A DNA stretch of 64,000 nt. It comes from Salinarchaeum laminariae (GTDB lineage Archaea > Halobacteriota > Halobacteria > Halobacteriales > Salinarchaeaceae). The notes beneath the pieces were generated by a model, which saw nothing but the letters and a program-made list of their open reading frames with translations, had not been told where the DNA came from and made no database searches. Below are positions 50,870 to 59,974 of this stretch, one piece after another (within the stretch, counting starts at the first letter, position 1; every line of letters starts with the position of its first letter). The stretch spans positions 2,046,001 through 2,110,000 of the forward strand of contig NZ_CP096270.1 in the NCBI RefSeq assembly GCF_023204835.1, in the 5' to 3' direction. The position numbers were made by a program, and so were the translations under genes.

Positions 50870-52261
50870 TCAGTTCGCCGTCTCGTCGAGGTCGTCGACC
50901 AGCTCGTCGGCGACGCCGGTGTAGCTCGCCGGGGTCAGCGCCTGCAGTTCCTCGCGAACGGACTCAGGCACGTCGAGCTCCTCGAACAGGCCGTGGAAGT
51001 CCTCGAGCGTCACCGACTTGCCTCGCGTAAGCTCCTTGACTCGCTCGTAGGCGTCGCCGTGGCCCTCGCGGCGGAGGATCGTCTGGACGGCCTCGCCGAT
51101 GACCTCCGGCGTGGCCTCCAGTTCCTCGCGCATGACCTGTTCGTTGGGAACGACCTTGCCGAGCCCGTCGAGGGTCTTCGAGTAGCCGATCAGGCAGTGG
51201 GCGAATGCGCCTCCGATATTCCGCTTGACCGTCGAATCGGAGAGGTCGCGCTGTAGTCGCGAGGTGGTGACGTACTCCGCGAGGAACTCGAGGTCGGAGT
51301 TCGCCTTCGAGAGGTTCCCCTCGGCGTTCTCGAAGTCGATCGGGTTCACCTTGTGGGGCATCGTGGAGGAGCCGGTCTCGCCCGCCGCCGCCTCCTGGCC
51401 GAGATACCGATCGGAGACGTAGAGCCAGGCGTCGAGCTCCAGGTCGAGCAGCGCGTTGTTCGCCCGCACGAGCGCGTGGAACGCTCGCGCGAGATCGTCG
51501 CAAGGGTTGACCTGCGTCGTGAGCGGCGTGAACTCGAGTCCGAGGTCCTCGACGAACTCGCGGGCGAACGATCGCCATTCGACGTCGGGGTAGGCCGCTG
51601 TGTGGGCCGCGTAGGTGCCCGAGGCCCCACCCAGCTTGCCGGCGAGGGACGTCCGTGCCTGTCGCACGTCGGCGTGTAGATCCGCGATCCGGCCGGCGTA
51701 GACGGCCATCTCCTTGCCGAACGTCGTTGGCGTCGCCGGCTGGCCGTGGGTCCGGGCGAGCATCGGGACGGCCCGGTACTCCCGTGCGAGGTCGGCGAGT
51801 TCGTCCCGGACCTCGACGATGGCCGGTTCGATTACGTTCTCGAGTGCGTCCCGGACCAGCAGCCGGTGGGCAAGGTTGTTGACGTCCTCGCTGGTCAGAC
51901 CGAAGTGGATCCAGTTCGCGGCCTCGAGATCGGCCGGAAGCCCCTCGCGCACGAAGTACTCGATCGCTTTGACGTCGTGGTTCGTCGCCGCGTAGCCGCG
52001 GGCGCCCTCGGTCTCGATGCGCTTGACGAGGTCGGCGTCGTCGGCGTCGAACTCGTCGTAGAGCGACCGGAGTTCGGCGCGCTGGTCGTCGTCGATCGCG
52101 AGTGGCGTCGCCGGCACGTCCGCCAGGGCGATCAGATACTCGACTTCGACCTGCACGCGGGCTCGCATGAGCGCGGCTTCGCTGGCGTACTCGCGGAGCG
52201 GCTCGGTTCGGCCGGCGTACCGGCCATCGAGCGGCGAAACGGCGTAGAGCGGCTCGGGCAT
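50870..52261 (-). CDS. purB: Adenylosuccinate lyase
   Basis: A 463-aa fumarase-superfamily lyase acting twice in purine synthesis (SAICAR to AICAR, and adenylosuccinate to AMP). It has the N-terminal PLYAVSPLDGRYAGRTEPL, ARTHGQPATPTTFGKEM and the signature loop GSSTMPHKVNPIDFENAEGN. The length and all three conserved regions are normal. The ATG at 52261 starts the conserved protein; the open frame upstream has no support. Confidence 0.97.
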   Translation of the reverse strand: MPEPLYAVSPLDGRYAGRTEPLREYASEAALMRARVQVEVEYLIALADVPATPLAIDDDQRAELRSLYDEFDADDADLVKRIETEGARGYAATNHDVKAIEYFVREGLPADLEAANWIHFGLTSEDVNNLAHRLLVRDALENVIEPAIVEVRDELADLAREYRAVPMLARTHGQPATPTTFGKEMAVYAGRIADLHADVRQARTSLAGKLGGASGTYAAHTAAYPDVEWRSFAREFVEDLGLEFTPLTTQVNPCDDLARAFHALVRANNALLDLELDAWLYVSDRYLGQEAAAGETGSSTMPHKVNPIDFENAEGNLSKANSDLEFLAEYVTTSRLQRDLSDSTVKRNIGGAFAHCLIGYSKTLDGLGKVVPNEQVMREELEATPEVIGEAVQTILRREGHGDAYERVKELTRGKSVTLEDFHGLFEELDVPESVREELQALTPASYTGVADELVDDLDETAN

Positions 52262-52429
52262 GGCCGAACCGTCGCGTGGCCGGGTCAAAGTGCTGTCGAA
52301 GGCACGACGCGAGTAGAGAAGGCCCATCTCCGGCCACCCGGCTCTCATCTCGATACGGCTCGTCTGGCAGCGCCTGCCCTCGCCGGCTCGCTCCGATGGA
52401 TTGATTCGAGCAGGCTGGGTAGCGCCGGC

Positions 52430-53446
52430 GTGGCCAGAGAGGACCTCCTCGCGACTGCTGTCGGTCTCGCCGTCGCCGCAGCGGTGTTTGCGGTGATGTT
52501 CTGGATCGTCGACGCCGGAGCCGTCTTCGCCGAGATGCGCGGTGCCGATCTCGGGCTCATCGCCGTGGTTGCAGTGCTCGTCCTGCTCTGGAACTTCTCA
52601 TGGGGCGTCGCGTTGTGGATCGTCCTCGGCGGGCTCGACGTGTCGGTCCCGCTGTACAAGGCAGCCCTGATCCACGCCGCAGCGGCGTTCGCGAATCACG
52701 TTACGCCGTTCGGGCAGGCCGGTGGAGAGCCGGTGACGGCCCTACTCATCACGCGAACCACGGACACCGACTACGAGGTCAGTCTGGCGTCGATCGCGAG
52801 CCTCGACGCGATCAACGTCGTCCCCTCGCTCGTCTTCGCCGCATTCGGTGCGCTCTACTTCCTCACGGTCGAGACCGGCTCTTCAGAGCTCGGCCTCCTG
52901 CCGATCGCCGTCCTCGGCGCGGCAATCTTGCTGCCGACGGCGTCTATTCTCACCTGGCGCTACCGCCGGCGGATCGGTGGCGTCGTTCGGGCTCCCGCCC
53001 GCACCGTCGCCGACCGGATCGTCGGGCCGATCCCACGGGTCACCGCCAGCCACCTCGACGGCGTCGGGCAGCGCGTCACCGGGTTCGTCGCTGCCATCGA
53101 ACGTCTCGCTGGGAACCGCCGTCGCCTGGGTGCTGCGCTCGCTTTCTCGGCGCTTGGCTGGGTGCTCCAGTCCGTCGCGCTCTGGACGACCTTCCTCGCG
53201 CTCGATGCGCACGTGCCACTCTACGTCGCACTGTTCGTCGTCCCGCTGGGACGCGTGGGGAGCGCGTTCCCGACGCCCGGCGGTCTCGGTGGGACCGAGG
53301 CGATAAACGTCGCCCTGCTGGCGGTGCTCACGACGGCCGGCGGCGCGACGATCGCGGCTGCCGTCACCATCCACAGCGTTGGCGGGTATCTGCTCACGAC
53401 GGCCGTCGGCGGCGCCGCGGCGAGTGCGGTGCTCGTCCGCGAGTGA
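52430..53446 (+). CDS. Flippase-like membrane protein (UPF0104/YbhN type)
   Basis: A 338-aa protein with about eight membrane helices of the lysylphosphatidylglycerol synthase TM-region family. Conserved blocks are HAAAAFANHVTPFGQAGGEP, LDAINVVPSLVFAAFGAL and PLGRVGSAFPTPGGLGGTEAIN. Members are thought to flip lipid-linked substrates. The start is a GTG at 52430 (VAREDLLATA) just before the first helix; the frame is open far upstream through purB, which is antisense there. Confidence 0.85.
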   Translation: MAREDLLATAVGLAVAAAVFAVMFWIVDAGAVFAEMRGADLGLIAVVAVLVLLWNFSWGVALWIVLGGLDVSVPLYKAALIHAAAAFANHVTPFGQAGGEPVTALLITRTTDTDYEVSLASIASLDAINVVPSLVFAAFGALYFLTVETGSSELGLLPIAVLGAAILLPTASILTWRYRRRIGGVVRAPARTVADRIVGPIPRVTASHLDGVGQRVTGFVAAIERLAGNRRRLGAALAFSALGWVLQSVALWTTFLALDAHVPLYVALFVVPLGRVGSAFPTPGGLGGTEAINVALLAVLTTAGGATIAAAVTIHSVGGYLLTTAVGGAAASAVLVRE

Positions 53447-53576
53447 CGGCGCGGTATTGCGTTGCTTTTCATCTACCCGACGCCTCCTCCCAGTGCGATC
53501 AGTCGGTCGAGCGTGCCGGTGACGCCAACCGACGTTCGCCACAGCTTGAAGGCGGATCGGGCGGCGACTCACGTCC

Positions 53577-54683
53577 GTGACAGTCGTCATCGGACGCGAG
53601 GAGCCTGCGGCTGCCGGCCCGACGGCGGCCATCGGCAGCTACAGGGCACTCGACGGCAGCAGCGGCGCACCGGTCGAACTCGATCTCGACGGCCCCCACG
53701 CAGCACTCGTGGTCGGAAAACGCGGCTACGGGAAGTCATACACCCTTGGTGTACTCGCCGAAGAGCTCGCGAGGACGGACGGCGTCGCGCCGGTGGTCAT
53801 CGATCCGATGGGGGTCTTCGACACGCTCGCGACGACGCGGGGGAATTTGCCGGCCTCGGCTCCGCCCGTCGAAACACGGGTGGTCGAGTCGCCACGCGTG
53901 GATCCGTCGGTACTCGACCCGCGGTCGTGGTGTGCGCTCCTCGGGCTCTCGCCTCAGAGTGGCGCGGGCAGTCTCGTCTGGCAGGCGGCCCGCGCTGCGG
54001 ACTCGCTCGAAGCGATGCGGGGCGTCGTCGAGGACGCCGACGCTCCAGGGAGTGATCGTCGCGCTGCCGCGAACCATCTCACGCTCGCTGTTGACTGGGG
54101 CGTCTTCGATCCTGACGGCCTGGACGCCATCTCGCTCGGCGGGAGCGAGGCCACTGTCGTCGACGTGTCTGGACTCGACGACGCCCCGATGAACGCCGTC
54201 GTACGCGGGATCGCTGAGGGACTCTATCGGGCCCGCGTCGAGGAACGCATCGCACGATTGCCGTGGCTCGCGATCGACGAGGCACACACCTTCTTCGACG
54301 GCGTAGCGGCGCCAGCGCTCGAGACGGTGCTCACACGTGGACGCGCACCTGGCGTGAGTCTCGTACTGGCCACGCAGCGTCCAGACGTCGTGCCAGACGT
54401 CGCGATCTCCCAATCCGACCTCCTGCTGGCCCACCGGCTCACCGACGAACGCGGCATCGACGCCCTCGAAGCGGCGCAGCCGACCTACCTCTCGGGGGCC
54501 CTCGTGGAGCGCCTGCCGAGCGAACCCGGCGAGGTGCTGGCGATCGACGACGCAACCGAGAGCGTCCATTCCCTGGGAATTCGACGGCGAGACACCGTTC
54601 ACGGTGGGGATTCGCCTGCGGCGAGTGAGGTAGCAGTGGATGAGGAGACTGCAACTGCGCGGGACGATCACCGAGCCGACTGA
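53577..54683 (+). CDS. HerA-like ATPase (DUF87 type)
   Basis: A 368-aa P-loop ATPase of the HerA/FtsK superfamily. Walker A is VVGKRGYGKSYTLGVL (about residue 45), Walker B is LPWLAIDEAHTFF, and VSLVLATQRPDVVPDVAIS is the sensor region. Compared with repair HerA (about 500 aa or more) it is short and lacks an N-terminal HAS barrel. No nurA lies next to it, so a role in DNA end resection is not supported by context. It starts at GTG 53577, 130 bp after the flippase gene. The last 35 residues are an acidic tail. Confidence 0.8.
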   Translation: MTVVIGREEPAAAGPTAAIGSYRALDGSSGAPVELDLDGPHAALVVGKRGYGKSYTLGVLAEELARTDGVAPVVIDPMGVFDTLATTRGNLPASAPPVETRVVESPRVDPSVLDPRSWCALLGLSPQSGAGSLVWQAARAADSLEAMRGVVEDADAPGSDRRAAANHLTLAVDWGVFDPDGLDAISLGGSEATVVDVSGLDDAPMNAVVRGIAEGLYRARVEERIARLPWLAIDEAHTFFDGVAAPALETVLTRGRAPGVSLVLATQRPDVVPDVAISQSDLLLAHRLTDERGIDALEAAQPTYLSGALVERLPSEPGEVLAIDDATESVHSLGIRRRDTVHGGDSPAASEVAVDEETATARDDHRAD

Positions 54684-54707
54684 ATAGTCTGTCAGGAAAA
54701 CGTCAGC

Positions 54708-54715
54708 GTTAAACC
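54708..54715 (+). promoter_or_regulatory. TATA-like element of the RND exporter
   Basis: GTTAAACC, placing transcription start near 54738, inside or next to the inverted repeat at 54721-54736 and just before a tiny reading frame at 54744. Confidence 0.5.
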
Positions 54716-54720
54716 TTCCT

Positions 54721-54736
54721 GTATGTAGGATCATAC
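54721..54736. promoter_or_regulatory. Palindromic operator candidate of the RND exporter
   Basis: GTATG, six bases (TAGGAT), CATAC, directly after the TATA element and over the predicted transcription start. A TrmB-type regulator is encoded immediately downstream of the exporter and is the natural candidate to bind it. Confidence 0.5.
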
Positions 54737-54743
54737 TAACAGC

Positions 54744-54776
54744 ATGTCGGACCCCACCGGCTGGAGGCGTGAATAA
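54744..54776 (+). CDS. Possible 10-codon leader peptide coupled to the RND gene
   Basis: ATG to TAA encoding MSDPTGWRRE. The ATG lies about 6 nt from the predicted transcription start, so it would be read leaderless. The TAA shares its last A with the ATG of the exporter (TAATG), and a GGAGG (54763-54767) inside it is correctly spaced for the exporter start. This arrangement suggests translational coupling. It is a reading of the sequence only; such short frames can arise by chance. Confidence 0.4.
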   Translation: MSDPTGWRRE

Positions 54777-57355
54777 TGTCGGCGATCGACCGGTTCGTCG
54801 ATATCATAACGAATCGTAGCAAGACAGTTATCCTGGTAATTCTCCTGCTCACCGCAGTGATGGGTGGGGGAGTTATGCAAGTCAGCCAGGAGTCCTCGCT
54901 CAATCAGTTCGGTTTCGGTTCTAACGCCGAAGAAGCGCAGGATTACGTCAACGAGAACTTCAAAGCAACCGATGCGAACTCGACGAGTGCGCAGGTCATC
55001 TTCCGGGGCAGTGAGGATAGAGACGCCCTTTCACAGGAAGCGTTGATCCAGGAGATCGAACTCCAACAAGCGTTTCTCGAGGACGAAACGGTAAACTCGA
55101 CCCTGGGAGAGAACCCACTCAGTGGCCTCTCGAATGCCGTTGCAAAGACGGTTATAACGCAAAACCAGGGTAGGGCCGCCGCACAATCGGCGACTCTCGA
55201 GGAGCAACGAGCAACCCTGGCGGAGATGGACGGAGCGACGTACAACGAGACGATCGCCACGTTGCTATCGAAGAGCAGTGGCGAGAACGCGCTCTTCGCG
55301 TTCGTTCCGAACGGGTACGACCCCGGATCCACCACCGCGGAAGCCCGGATGATGCTGGTGAGCCAGGAGGTCCCACCAGGGGAGAGCACTGGACAGGGTG
55401 CCGCTCCGGAAGCCATCGTCGACGCGCAGGTCGCGATGAACGATATCGTCGACGAACGATACGGTGGCGAGGCGTTCACCTTCGGTGCTGGCGTCGTGAG
55501 CGACGAACTGAGCGGCTCGATGAACGACAGCTTGATGATCGTCATGCCGCTGGCGCTGTTGTTCGTCGTCGTCGTACTGACGATCGCGTACCGAGATCTG
55601 TTCGACATCCTTCTCGGCGTAGTCGGTATCGCCCTCGTCCTCATCTGGACGTTCGGCTTCATGGGCTGGTCTGGGATCACGTTCAGCCAGCTGATGATCA
55701 CCGTTCCCGTGCTGTTGATCGGGCTATCTATCGACTACGCGATACACGTCCTGATGCGTCATCGCGAACAGCGCGAGGAGGACGACAACGGCGGTGCCCG
55801 CGAGACGATGCGACCGGCACTACTCGGCGTCGGTGGAGCACTCGTCTGGGTGACAATCACGGCGGTGATCGGGTTCCTCTCGAACCTGACGAGCCCGCTA
55901 CCGCCGCTCCAGCACTTCGGGATCGTGAGTGCGTTCGGGATCGCAGCGACGCTGCTGATCTACGGCACGTTCGTCCCGGCAGTCAAGATCGAACTCGACG
56001 AGTTCCTCGAAGGCCGCGGCTGGGATCGAAAGAAACGCGCCTTCGGTACCGGCGGTGGGGCGTTCTCGACGTTCCTCACCGGCGGCAAAACGTTCGCCAA
56101 GCGTGCTCCATGGGCGGTCGTCGCGATCGCGCTCCTGTTGACCCTCGGCGGTGTCTACGGGGCCACGCAAATCGATACGAGCTTCCAGACGGAGGACTTC
56201 ATCGCAGAGGATCCGCCAGGCTATCTGGATAATCTGCCGGAGCCCTTCGCACCCGGCGACTATCAGATCAAGAGTCAGCTCGACTACGTCGGCCAGCACT
56301 TCGGTCAGGACCAGAGCTCGACGATACTGATACGCGGCAACGTCTCCTCGCCGGAGGCCTTCGAGGAGATGGCTGCAGCCGAACAGAAGGCGGCGGAATC
56401 GGACGCCTTCAACACGTTCGCGAACGGACAGGTTGAGCTCCGGAGTCCGCTCCGTGGTATGCAGACGTTCGCGGCAGAGAACCCCGACTCGTCGTTCAAC
56501 GCAACGTTCTCTGCTGCAGACACTGACGGCGACAACGTACCCGACCAGAACATCAAGTCGGTGTACGATGCCTACTTCGAGGCAACACCAGCCCAGGCCT
56601 CGAGCACGATCTACCGGACTGACGACGGCAACTACGAGGCAGCGCAGATGATCGTCACGAAGGCTGGCCCGGCGACCCGGAGCGCTACCACGTCCGCGAG
56701 CTACGATCTCGCGGATAGCTTCGGCGAGACGGGAGCCACCGCGACTGCGACGGGTGACATCGTCGTGTTCAGCGTCATCGAAGAGGAACTGCTGGACACT
56801 GTCATTCAGACGTTGATCGTCACCATCGTCGCGGTCATCGCCTTCCTGATGGTCGCCTACTGGTACGTTCACGATAGCGCGATACTCGGCGCAGTGACGC
56901 TCACGCCGATCGTGCTTAGCGTCGCCTGGATCCTGGGTACGATGTGGCTCATGGACATCGGGTTCAACATCATAACAGGGACGATCACCAGCCTGACAAT
57001 TGGGCTGGGGGTGGCGTACAACATCCACGTCACCGAGCGCTACATGCTCGAACTCGGTCGCGACAAGGACGTCTGGGACGCGATCGGTGACGCGGTCACC
57101 GGCACTGGCGGCGCGCTGCTCGGCAGCGCCGGCACCACAGTCGGTGGGTTCGGCGTGCTCGCGTTCGCGATCGTGCCGCCGATTCAGCAGTTCGGGATCA
57201 TCACCGGCATCACGATCATCTACGCGTTCCTCGGGAGTGTGTTCCTCCTTCCGAGCTTCCTGGTGATCTGGACAAAGTATCTCGGTCCGTCCGAGGCCTT
57301 CGAAGAGGACGCCGCTGCGCCCGCGACCGGCGAGGTGACGGCTGCGGATGAGTGA
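54776..57355 (+). CDS. RND-superfamily (MMPL-like) exporter
   Basis: An 859-aa membrane protein with two similar halves. Each half has one helix, a large extracytoplasmic domain, then five helices: 12 helices in total (for example SLMIVMPLALLFVVVVLTIAY and VIQTLIVTIVAVIAFLMVAYW). Sterol-sensing-domain-like blocks VLLIGLSIDYAIHVLMRHRE and LTIGLGVAYNIHVTERYML lie in matching positions and contain the acidic or Asn residues of the proton path. The substrate is unknown; relatives export lipids, hopanoids or hydrophobic drugs. It is separated by 60 bp from the TrmB regulator downstream and has its own promoter and palindrome. Confidence 0.9.
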   Translation: MSAIDRFVDIITNRSKTVILVILLLTAVMGGGVMQVSQESSLNQFGFGSNAEEAQDYVNENFKATDANSTSAQVIFRGSEDRDALSQEALIQEIELQQAFLEDETVNSTLGENPLSGLSNAVAKTVITQNQGRAAAQSATLEEQRATLAEMDGATYNETIATLLSKSSGENALFAFVPNGYDPGSTTAEARMMLVSQEVPPGESTGQGAAPEAIVDAQVAMNDIVDERYGGEAFTFGAGVVSDELSGSMNDSLMIVMPLALLFVVVVLTIAYRDLFDILLGVVGIALVLIWTFGFMGWSGITFSQLMITVPVLLIGLSIDYAIHVLMRHREQREEDDNGGARETMRPALLGVGGALVWVTITAVIGFLSNLTSPLPPLQHFGIVSAFGIAATLLIYGTFVPAVKIELDEFLEGRGWDRKKRAFGTGGGAFSTFLTGGKTFAKRAPWAVVAIALLLTLGGVYGATQIDTSFQTEDFIAEDPPGYLDNLPEPFAPGDYQIKSQLDYVGQHFGQDQSSTILIRGNVSSPEAFEEMAAAEQKAAESDAFNTFANGQVELRSPLRGMQTFAAENPDSSFNATFSAADTDGDNVPDQNIKSVYDAYFEATPAQASSTIYRTDDGNYEAAQMIVTKAGPATRSATTSASYDLADSFGETGATATATGDIVVFSVIEEELLDTVIQTLIVTIVAVIAFLMVAYWYVHDSAILGAVTLTPIVLSVAWILGTMWLMDIGFNIITGTITSLTIGLGVAYNIHVTERYMLELGRDKDVWDAIGDAVTGTGGALLGSAGTTVGGFGVLAFAIVPPIQQFGIITGITIIYAFLGSVFLLPSFLVIWTKYLGPSEAFEEDAAAPATGEVTAADE

Positions 57356-57415
57356 GACTCGACCCGTGATGCTCGCAGGGAGCCAGCAGTCGAGAGCTAC
57401 GGAGACCCGAGATCG

Positions 57416-58159
57416 ATGACGGATCCGGCGGCGGCACTCCAGCGGCTCGGCCTCTCGAAGTACGAGGCGGAGGTGTTCGTCGCGCTCCAGCAGATCGACA
57501 GCGGGACGGCGAGTGACACGGCGACCATCGCGGACGTTCCACGATCGCAGGTCTACGGAGCTGCGGAAGATCTCGAGGAGCGGGGCCTGGTCGATATCCA
57601 GCACGGATCGCCCAAGCGCTACCGTGCCGTTTCACTCGAAGAGGCCAGAAGCAAGCTCCGCCGTGATTTCGAGCGCGAACACGAGCGAGCGTTCGAGTCA
57701 CTCGAGGAACTAGACGCTCGGTACGCGGACCGAGAACCTCGTCAGGAGGAGATCTGGACGGTCTCCGGCGCCGAAAACGTGAACGCACGCATCGAGTCCT
57801 TCGTGACTGAGGCAGAGGAGTCCATCCAGCTTGGGACCGGCGCATCGAGGGTCACCGACGAGCTCCGATCGACGCTGGTCCAGCTCGCCACCGACGTCGA
57901 CGTCACGGTTATCAGCGCCGATTCGGGTATCGAGGAGCCGTTTCGCGACACCGACGTCGAGACGGTCATTCTCCCCGTCATCTACGATGGCGATAGCTGG
58001 CCCGACGGTCGGTTCGTCGTCGTAGACGAGCGAACGGTCTTGCTCTCGGTGATCGCCGAGTCCGGTAGCGAATCGGCGTTCTGGAGTGAGGACACGGACT
58101 TCGCCGCGATGCTCGTTCGACTTCTCGAGGGGCACGTCGACAAGTTTGTCGAGCTGTAA
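57416..58159 (+). CDS. TrmB-family transcription regulator
   Basis: A 247-aa regulator. The N-terminal TrmB winged helix spans about 1-75 (LQRLGLSKYEAEVFVALQQI, VPRSQVYGAAEDLEERGLV, GSPKRYRAV). A coiled coil follows (about 78-110), then a PLD-like C-terminal domain (about 115-247) with IESFVTEAEESIQLGTG and DGRFVVVDERTVLLSV. The RND exporter just upstream on the same strand is the likely target. The sugar-binding extension of sugar-responsive TrmB proteins is not present, so another ligand or signal is expected. Confidence 0.9.
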   Translation: MTDPAAALQRLGLSKYEAEVFVALQQIDSGTASDTATIADVPRSQVYGAAEDLEERGLVDIQHGSPKRYRAVSLEEARSKLRRDFEREHERAFESLEELDARYADREPRQEEIWTVSGAENVNARIESFVTEAEESIQLGTGASRVTDELRSTLVQLATDVDVTVISADSGIEEPFRDTDVETVILPVIYDGDSWPDGRFVVVDERTVLLSVIAESGSESAFWSEDTDFAAMLVRLLEGHVDKFVEL

Positions 58160-58262
58160 TCGTCGCCAGGAGTCGCGCTTCCAGGCGATTTTGGGTGATC
58201 GACGTTCCGTTCTCCCGCTGGGGATCGCAATCCCTTTGCTTCGACGCGGACGCCATCCAGCT

Positions 58263-59879
58263 ATGACGTACATTGCGGGTCTCGCAAGCAACCGGGGGCG
58301 CAATCTGATCAACGTCCACGAGCGATCGCCAGGCGGCGCGGAGCTGGGGGTCGTTCTCGCGAACGACGCGGACGCGCCGATTCTCGAGACGGCCGCCGAC
58401 CGCGGAATCCCGACGGAGGTCGTAGAGCGATCCGAGGACGAGAGCAGAGCGAGCCACGAGGAACGCATCAACGACGCGCTCGCGGACTACGAGTACGACC
58501 TCGTCTGTCTCGACGGCTACATGCGGATTCTCACCGACAGCTTCCTCGACGCACAGCCGACGACCCTCAACGTCCACCCGTCCCTGCTGCCCTCCTTCCC
58601 CGGGATGGACGCCTGGGGTGACGCGCTCGAGGCCGGCGTCGATCTGACGGGCTGTACCGTCCACGTCGTCACCGACGCGACGGACGACGACGGCAACGTC
58701 GTCGACGGTCTCGTCGACGGCGGTCCGATCGTCACCCAGGAGCCGGTGCCCGTGTACGAGGGCGACGACGCAGACGACCTCTCGGATCGCGTGCTCTACG
58801 AGGGCGAGTTCGCCGCGTACCCCCGTGCAGTCAAGTGGTTCGCCGAGGATCGCGTCGACGTCGACGCCGACGCCGGCACCGTTTCGACGCCCGAGAACGC
58901 CGACGAGCAGCTACCCCTCCGATTCCTCGCGACCGGCGACCGCGCCGCCGACCTCCGCTACGGCGAGAACCCTCACCAGGACGCCGCCCTCTACGCAGAC
59001 TACACCTGCGAGGAGGCGACCGTCGTCGGCGCTCCCCAACTGAACGAGGGCGCCAAAGCGTGCTCGTACAACAACTACAACGACGCTGACGCCGCGCTCG
59101 GGCTGGTCAAAGAGTTTGATGAACCCGCGGCCGCTGTGATCAAGCACACCAACCCCGCCGGCGCCGCCGTCGCTGACACGCTCGCCGACGCCTACCGCGA
59201 CGCGCTCTCGACCGACGCCAAGAGCGCCTTCGGCGGAATCGTCGCCCTGAACCGCGAGTGTGATGCCGAGACCGCAGCGGAGATCGTCGATTCGTTCAAG
59301 GAGGTCGTCGTCGCGCCGGGCTACACCGACGACGCGCTCGAGGAACTGACGACGAAGGACAATCTCCGCGTACTCGACGTGGGGACGCTCGATACGCCGA
59401 CCGAGCAGTTCACCGAGAAGCGACTCGCTGGCGGTCGGCTGATTCAGGAGCGAGACACGCAGGCACCGACCCGGGAGGATCTCGAGGTCGTGACAGACGT
59501 CGAACCGACCGAGGAGCAGATCGAGTCGATGCAGTTTGCCTGGCAGACGATCAAACACGTCAAATCCAACGCCATCCTGTTCGCGACCGGCACCGAGACC
59601 GTCGGCGTCGGTGCGGGGCAGGTCTCCCGCGTCGACGCGGTCGAGATCGCGAAGATGAAGGCCGAGACAGACGCCGATGGCAAATCCGCCGAGGGCGCTG
59701 TCATGGCCTCGGACGCGTTCTTCCCCTTCCCGGACGCCGTCGAGGCCGCCGCGGAGGCGGGCATCGATGCGATCGTCCAGCCTGGTGGGTCGGTCAACGA
59801 CGAGGACGTGATCGAGGCTGCCGACGAGCACGACATTGCGATGGTGTTCACCGGGAGCCGGGCGTTCCGACACGACTGA
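58263..59879 (+). CDS. purH/N: PurN-AICAR transformylase fusion
   Basis: A 538-aa bifunctional purine enzyme. Residues about 1-195 are a glycinamide ribonucleotide transformylase-like domain (GRNLINVHERSPGGAELGVVLAND, NVHPSLLPSFPGMDAWGDAL, GCTVHVVTDATDDDGNVVDG). Residues about 215-538 are the AICAR transformylase domain with RYGENPHQDAALY, KHTNPAGAAVADTL, SAFGGIVALNREC and KHVKSNAILFA. The IMP cyclohydrolase (MGS-like) domain that normally precedes AICARFT in PurH is absent; archaea usually use PurO for that step. Both domains use 10-formyl-tetrahydrofolate. The ATG is at 58263. Confidence 0.92.
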   Translation: MTYIAGLASNRGRNLINVHERSPGGAELGVVLANDADAPILETAADRGIPTEVVERSEDESRASHEERINDALADYEYDLVCLDGYMRILTDSFLDAQPTTLNVHPSLLPSFPGMDAWGDALEAGVDLTGCTVHVVTDATDDDGNVVDGLVDGGPIVTQEPVPVYEGDDADDLSDRVLYEGEFAAYPRAVKWFAEDRVDVDADAGTVSTPENADEQLPLRFLATGDRAADLRYGENPHQDAALYADYTCEEATVVGAPQLNEGAKACSYNNYNDADAALGLVKEFDEPAAAVIKHTNPAGAAVADTLADAYRDALSTDAKSAFGGIVALNRECDAETAAEIVDSFKEVVVAPGYTDDALEELTTKDNLRVLDVGTLDTPTEQFTEKRLAGGRLIQERDTQAPTREDLEVVTDVEPTEEQIESMQFAWQTIKHVKSNAILFATGTETVGVGAGQVSRVDAVEIAKMKAETDADGKSAEGAVMASDAFFPFPDAVEAAAEAGIDAIVQPGGSVNDEDVIEAADEHDIAMVFTGSRAFRHD

Positions 59880-59893
59880 GCGGCGCACACTCG

Positions 59894-59899
59894 TTTTTT
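59894..59899 (+). terminator. T6 terminator after the purine fusion gene
   Basis: Six T residues (CGTTTTTTG) 15 nt after the stop codon, typical of an archaeal intrinsic terminator. A 6-2-6 dyad GGATGT/ACATCC follows at 59923-59936, ahead of the next gene. Confidence 0.5.
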
Positions 59900-59974
59900 G
59901 TGGCAGCCGCTTCGGTGACCGAGGATGTCCACATCCGGCAGCACTAACTTCCAGTACTGCGAACCTACGTCTCA

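Noticed and set aside
53577..54683. HerA-NurA DNA end-resection operon
   Set aside because: The ATPase is shorter than repair HerA and no nurA, mre11 or rad50 gene is adjacent.
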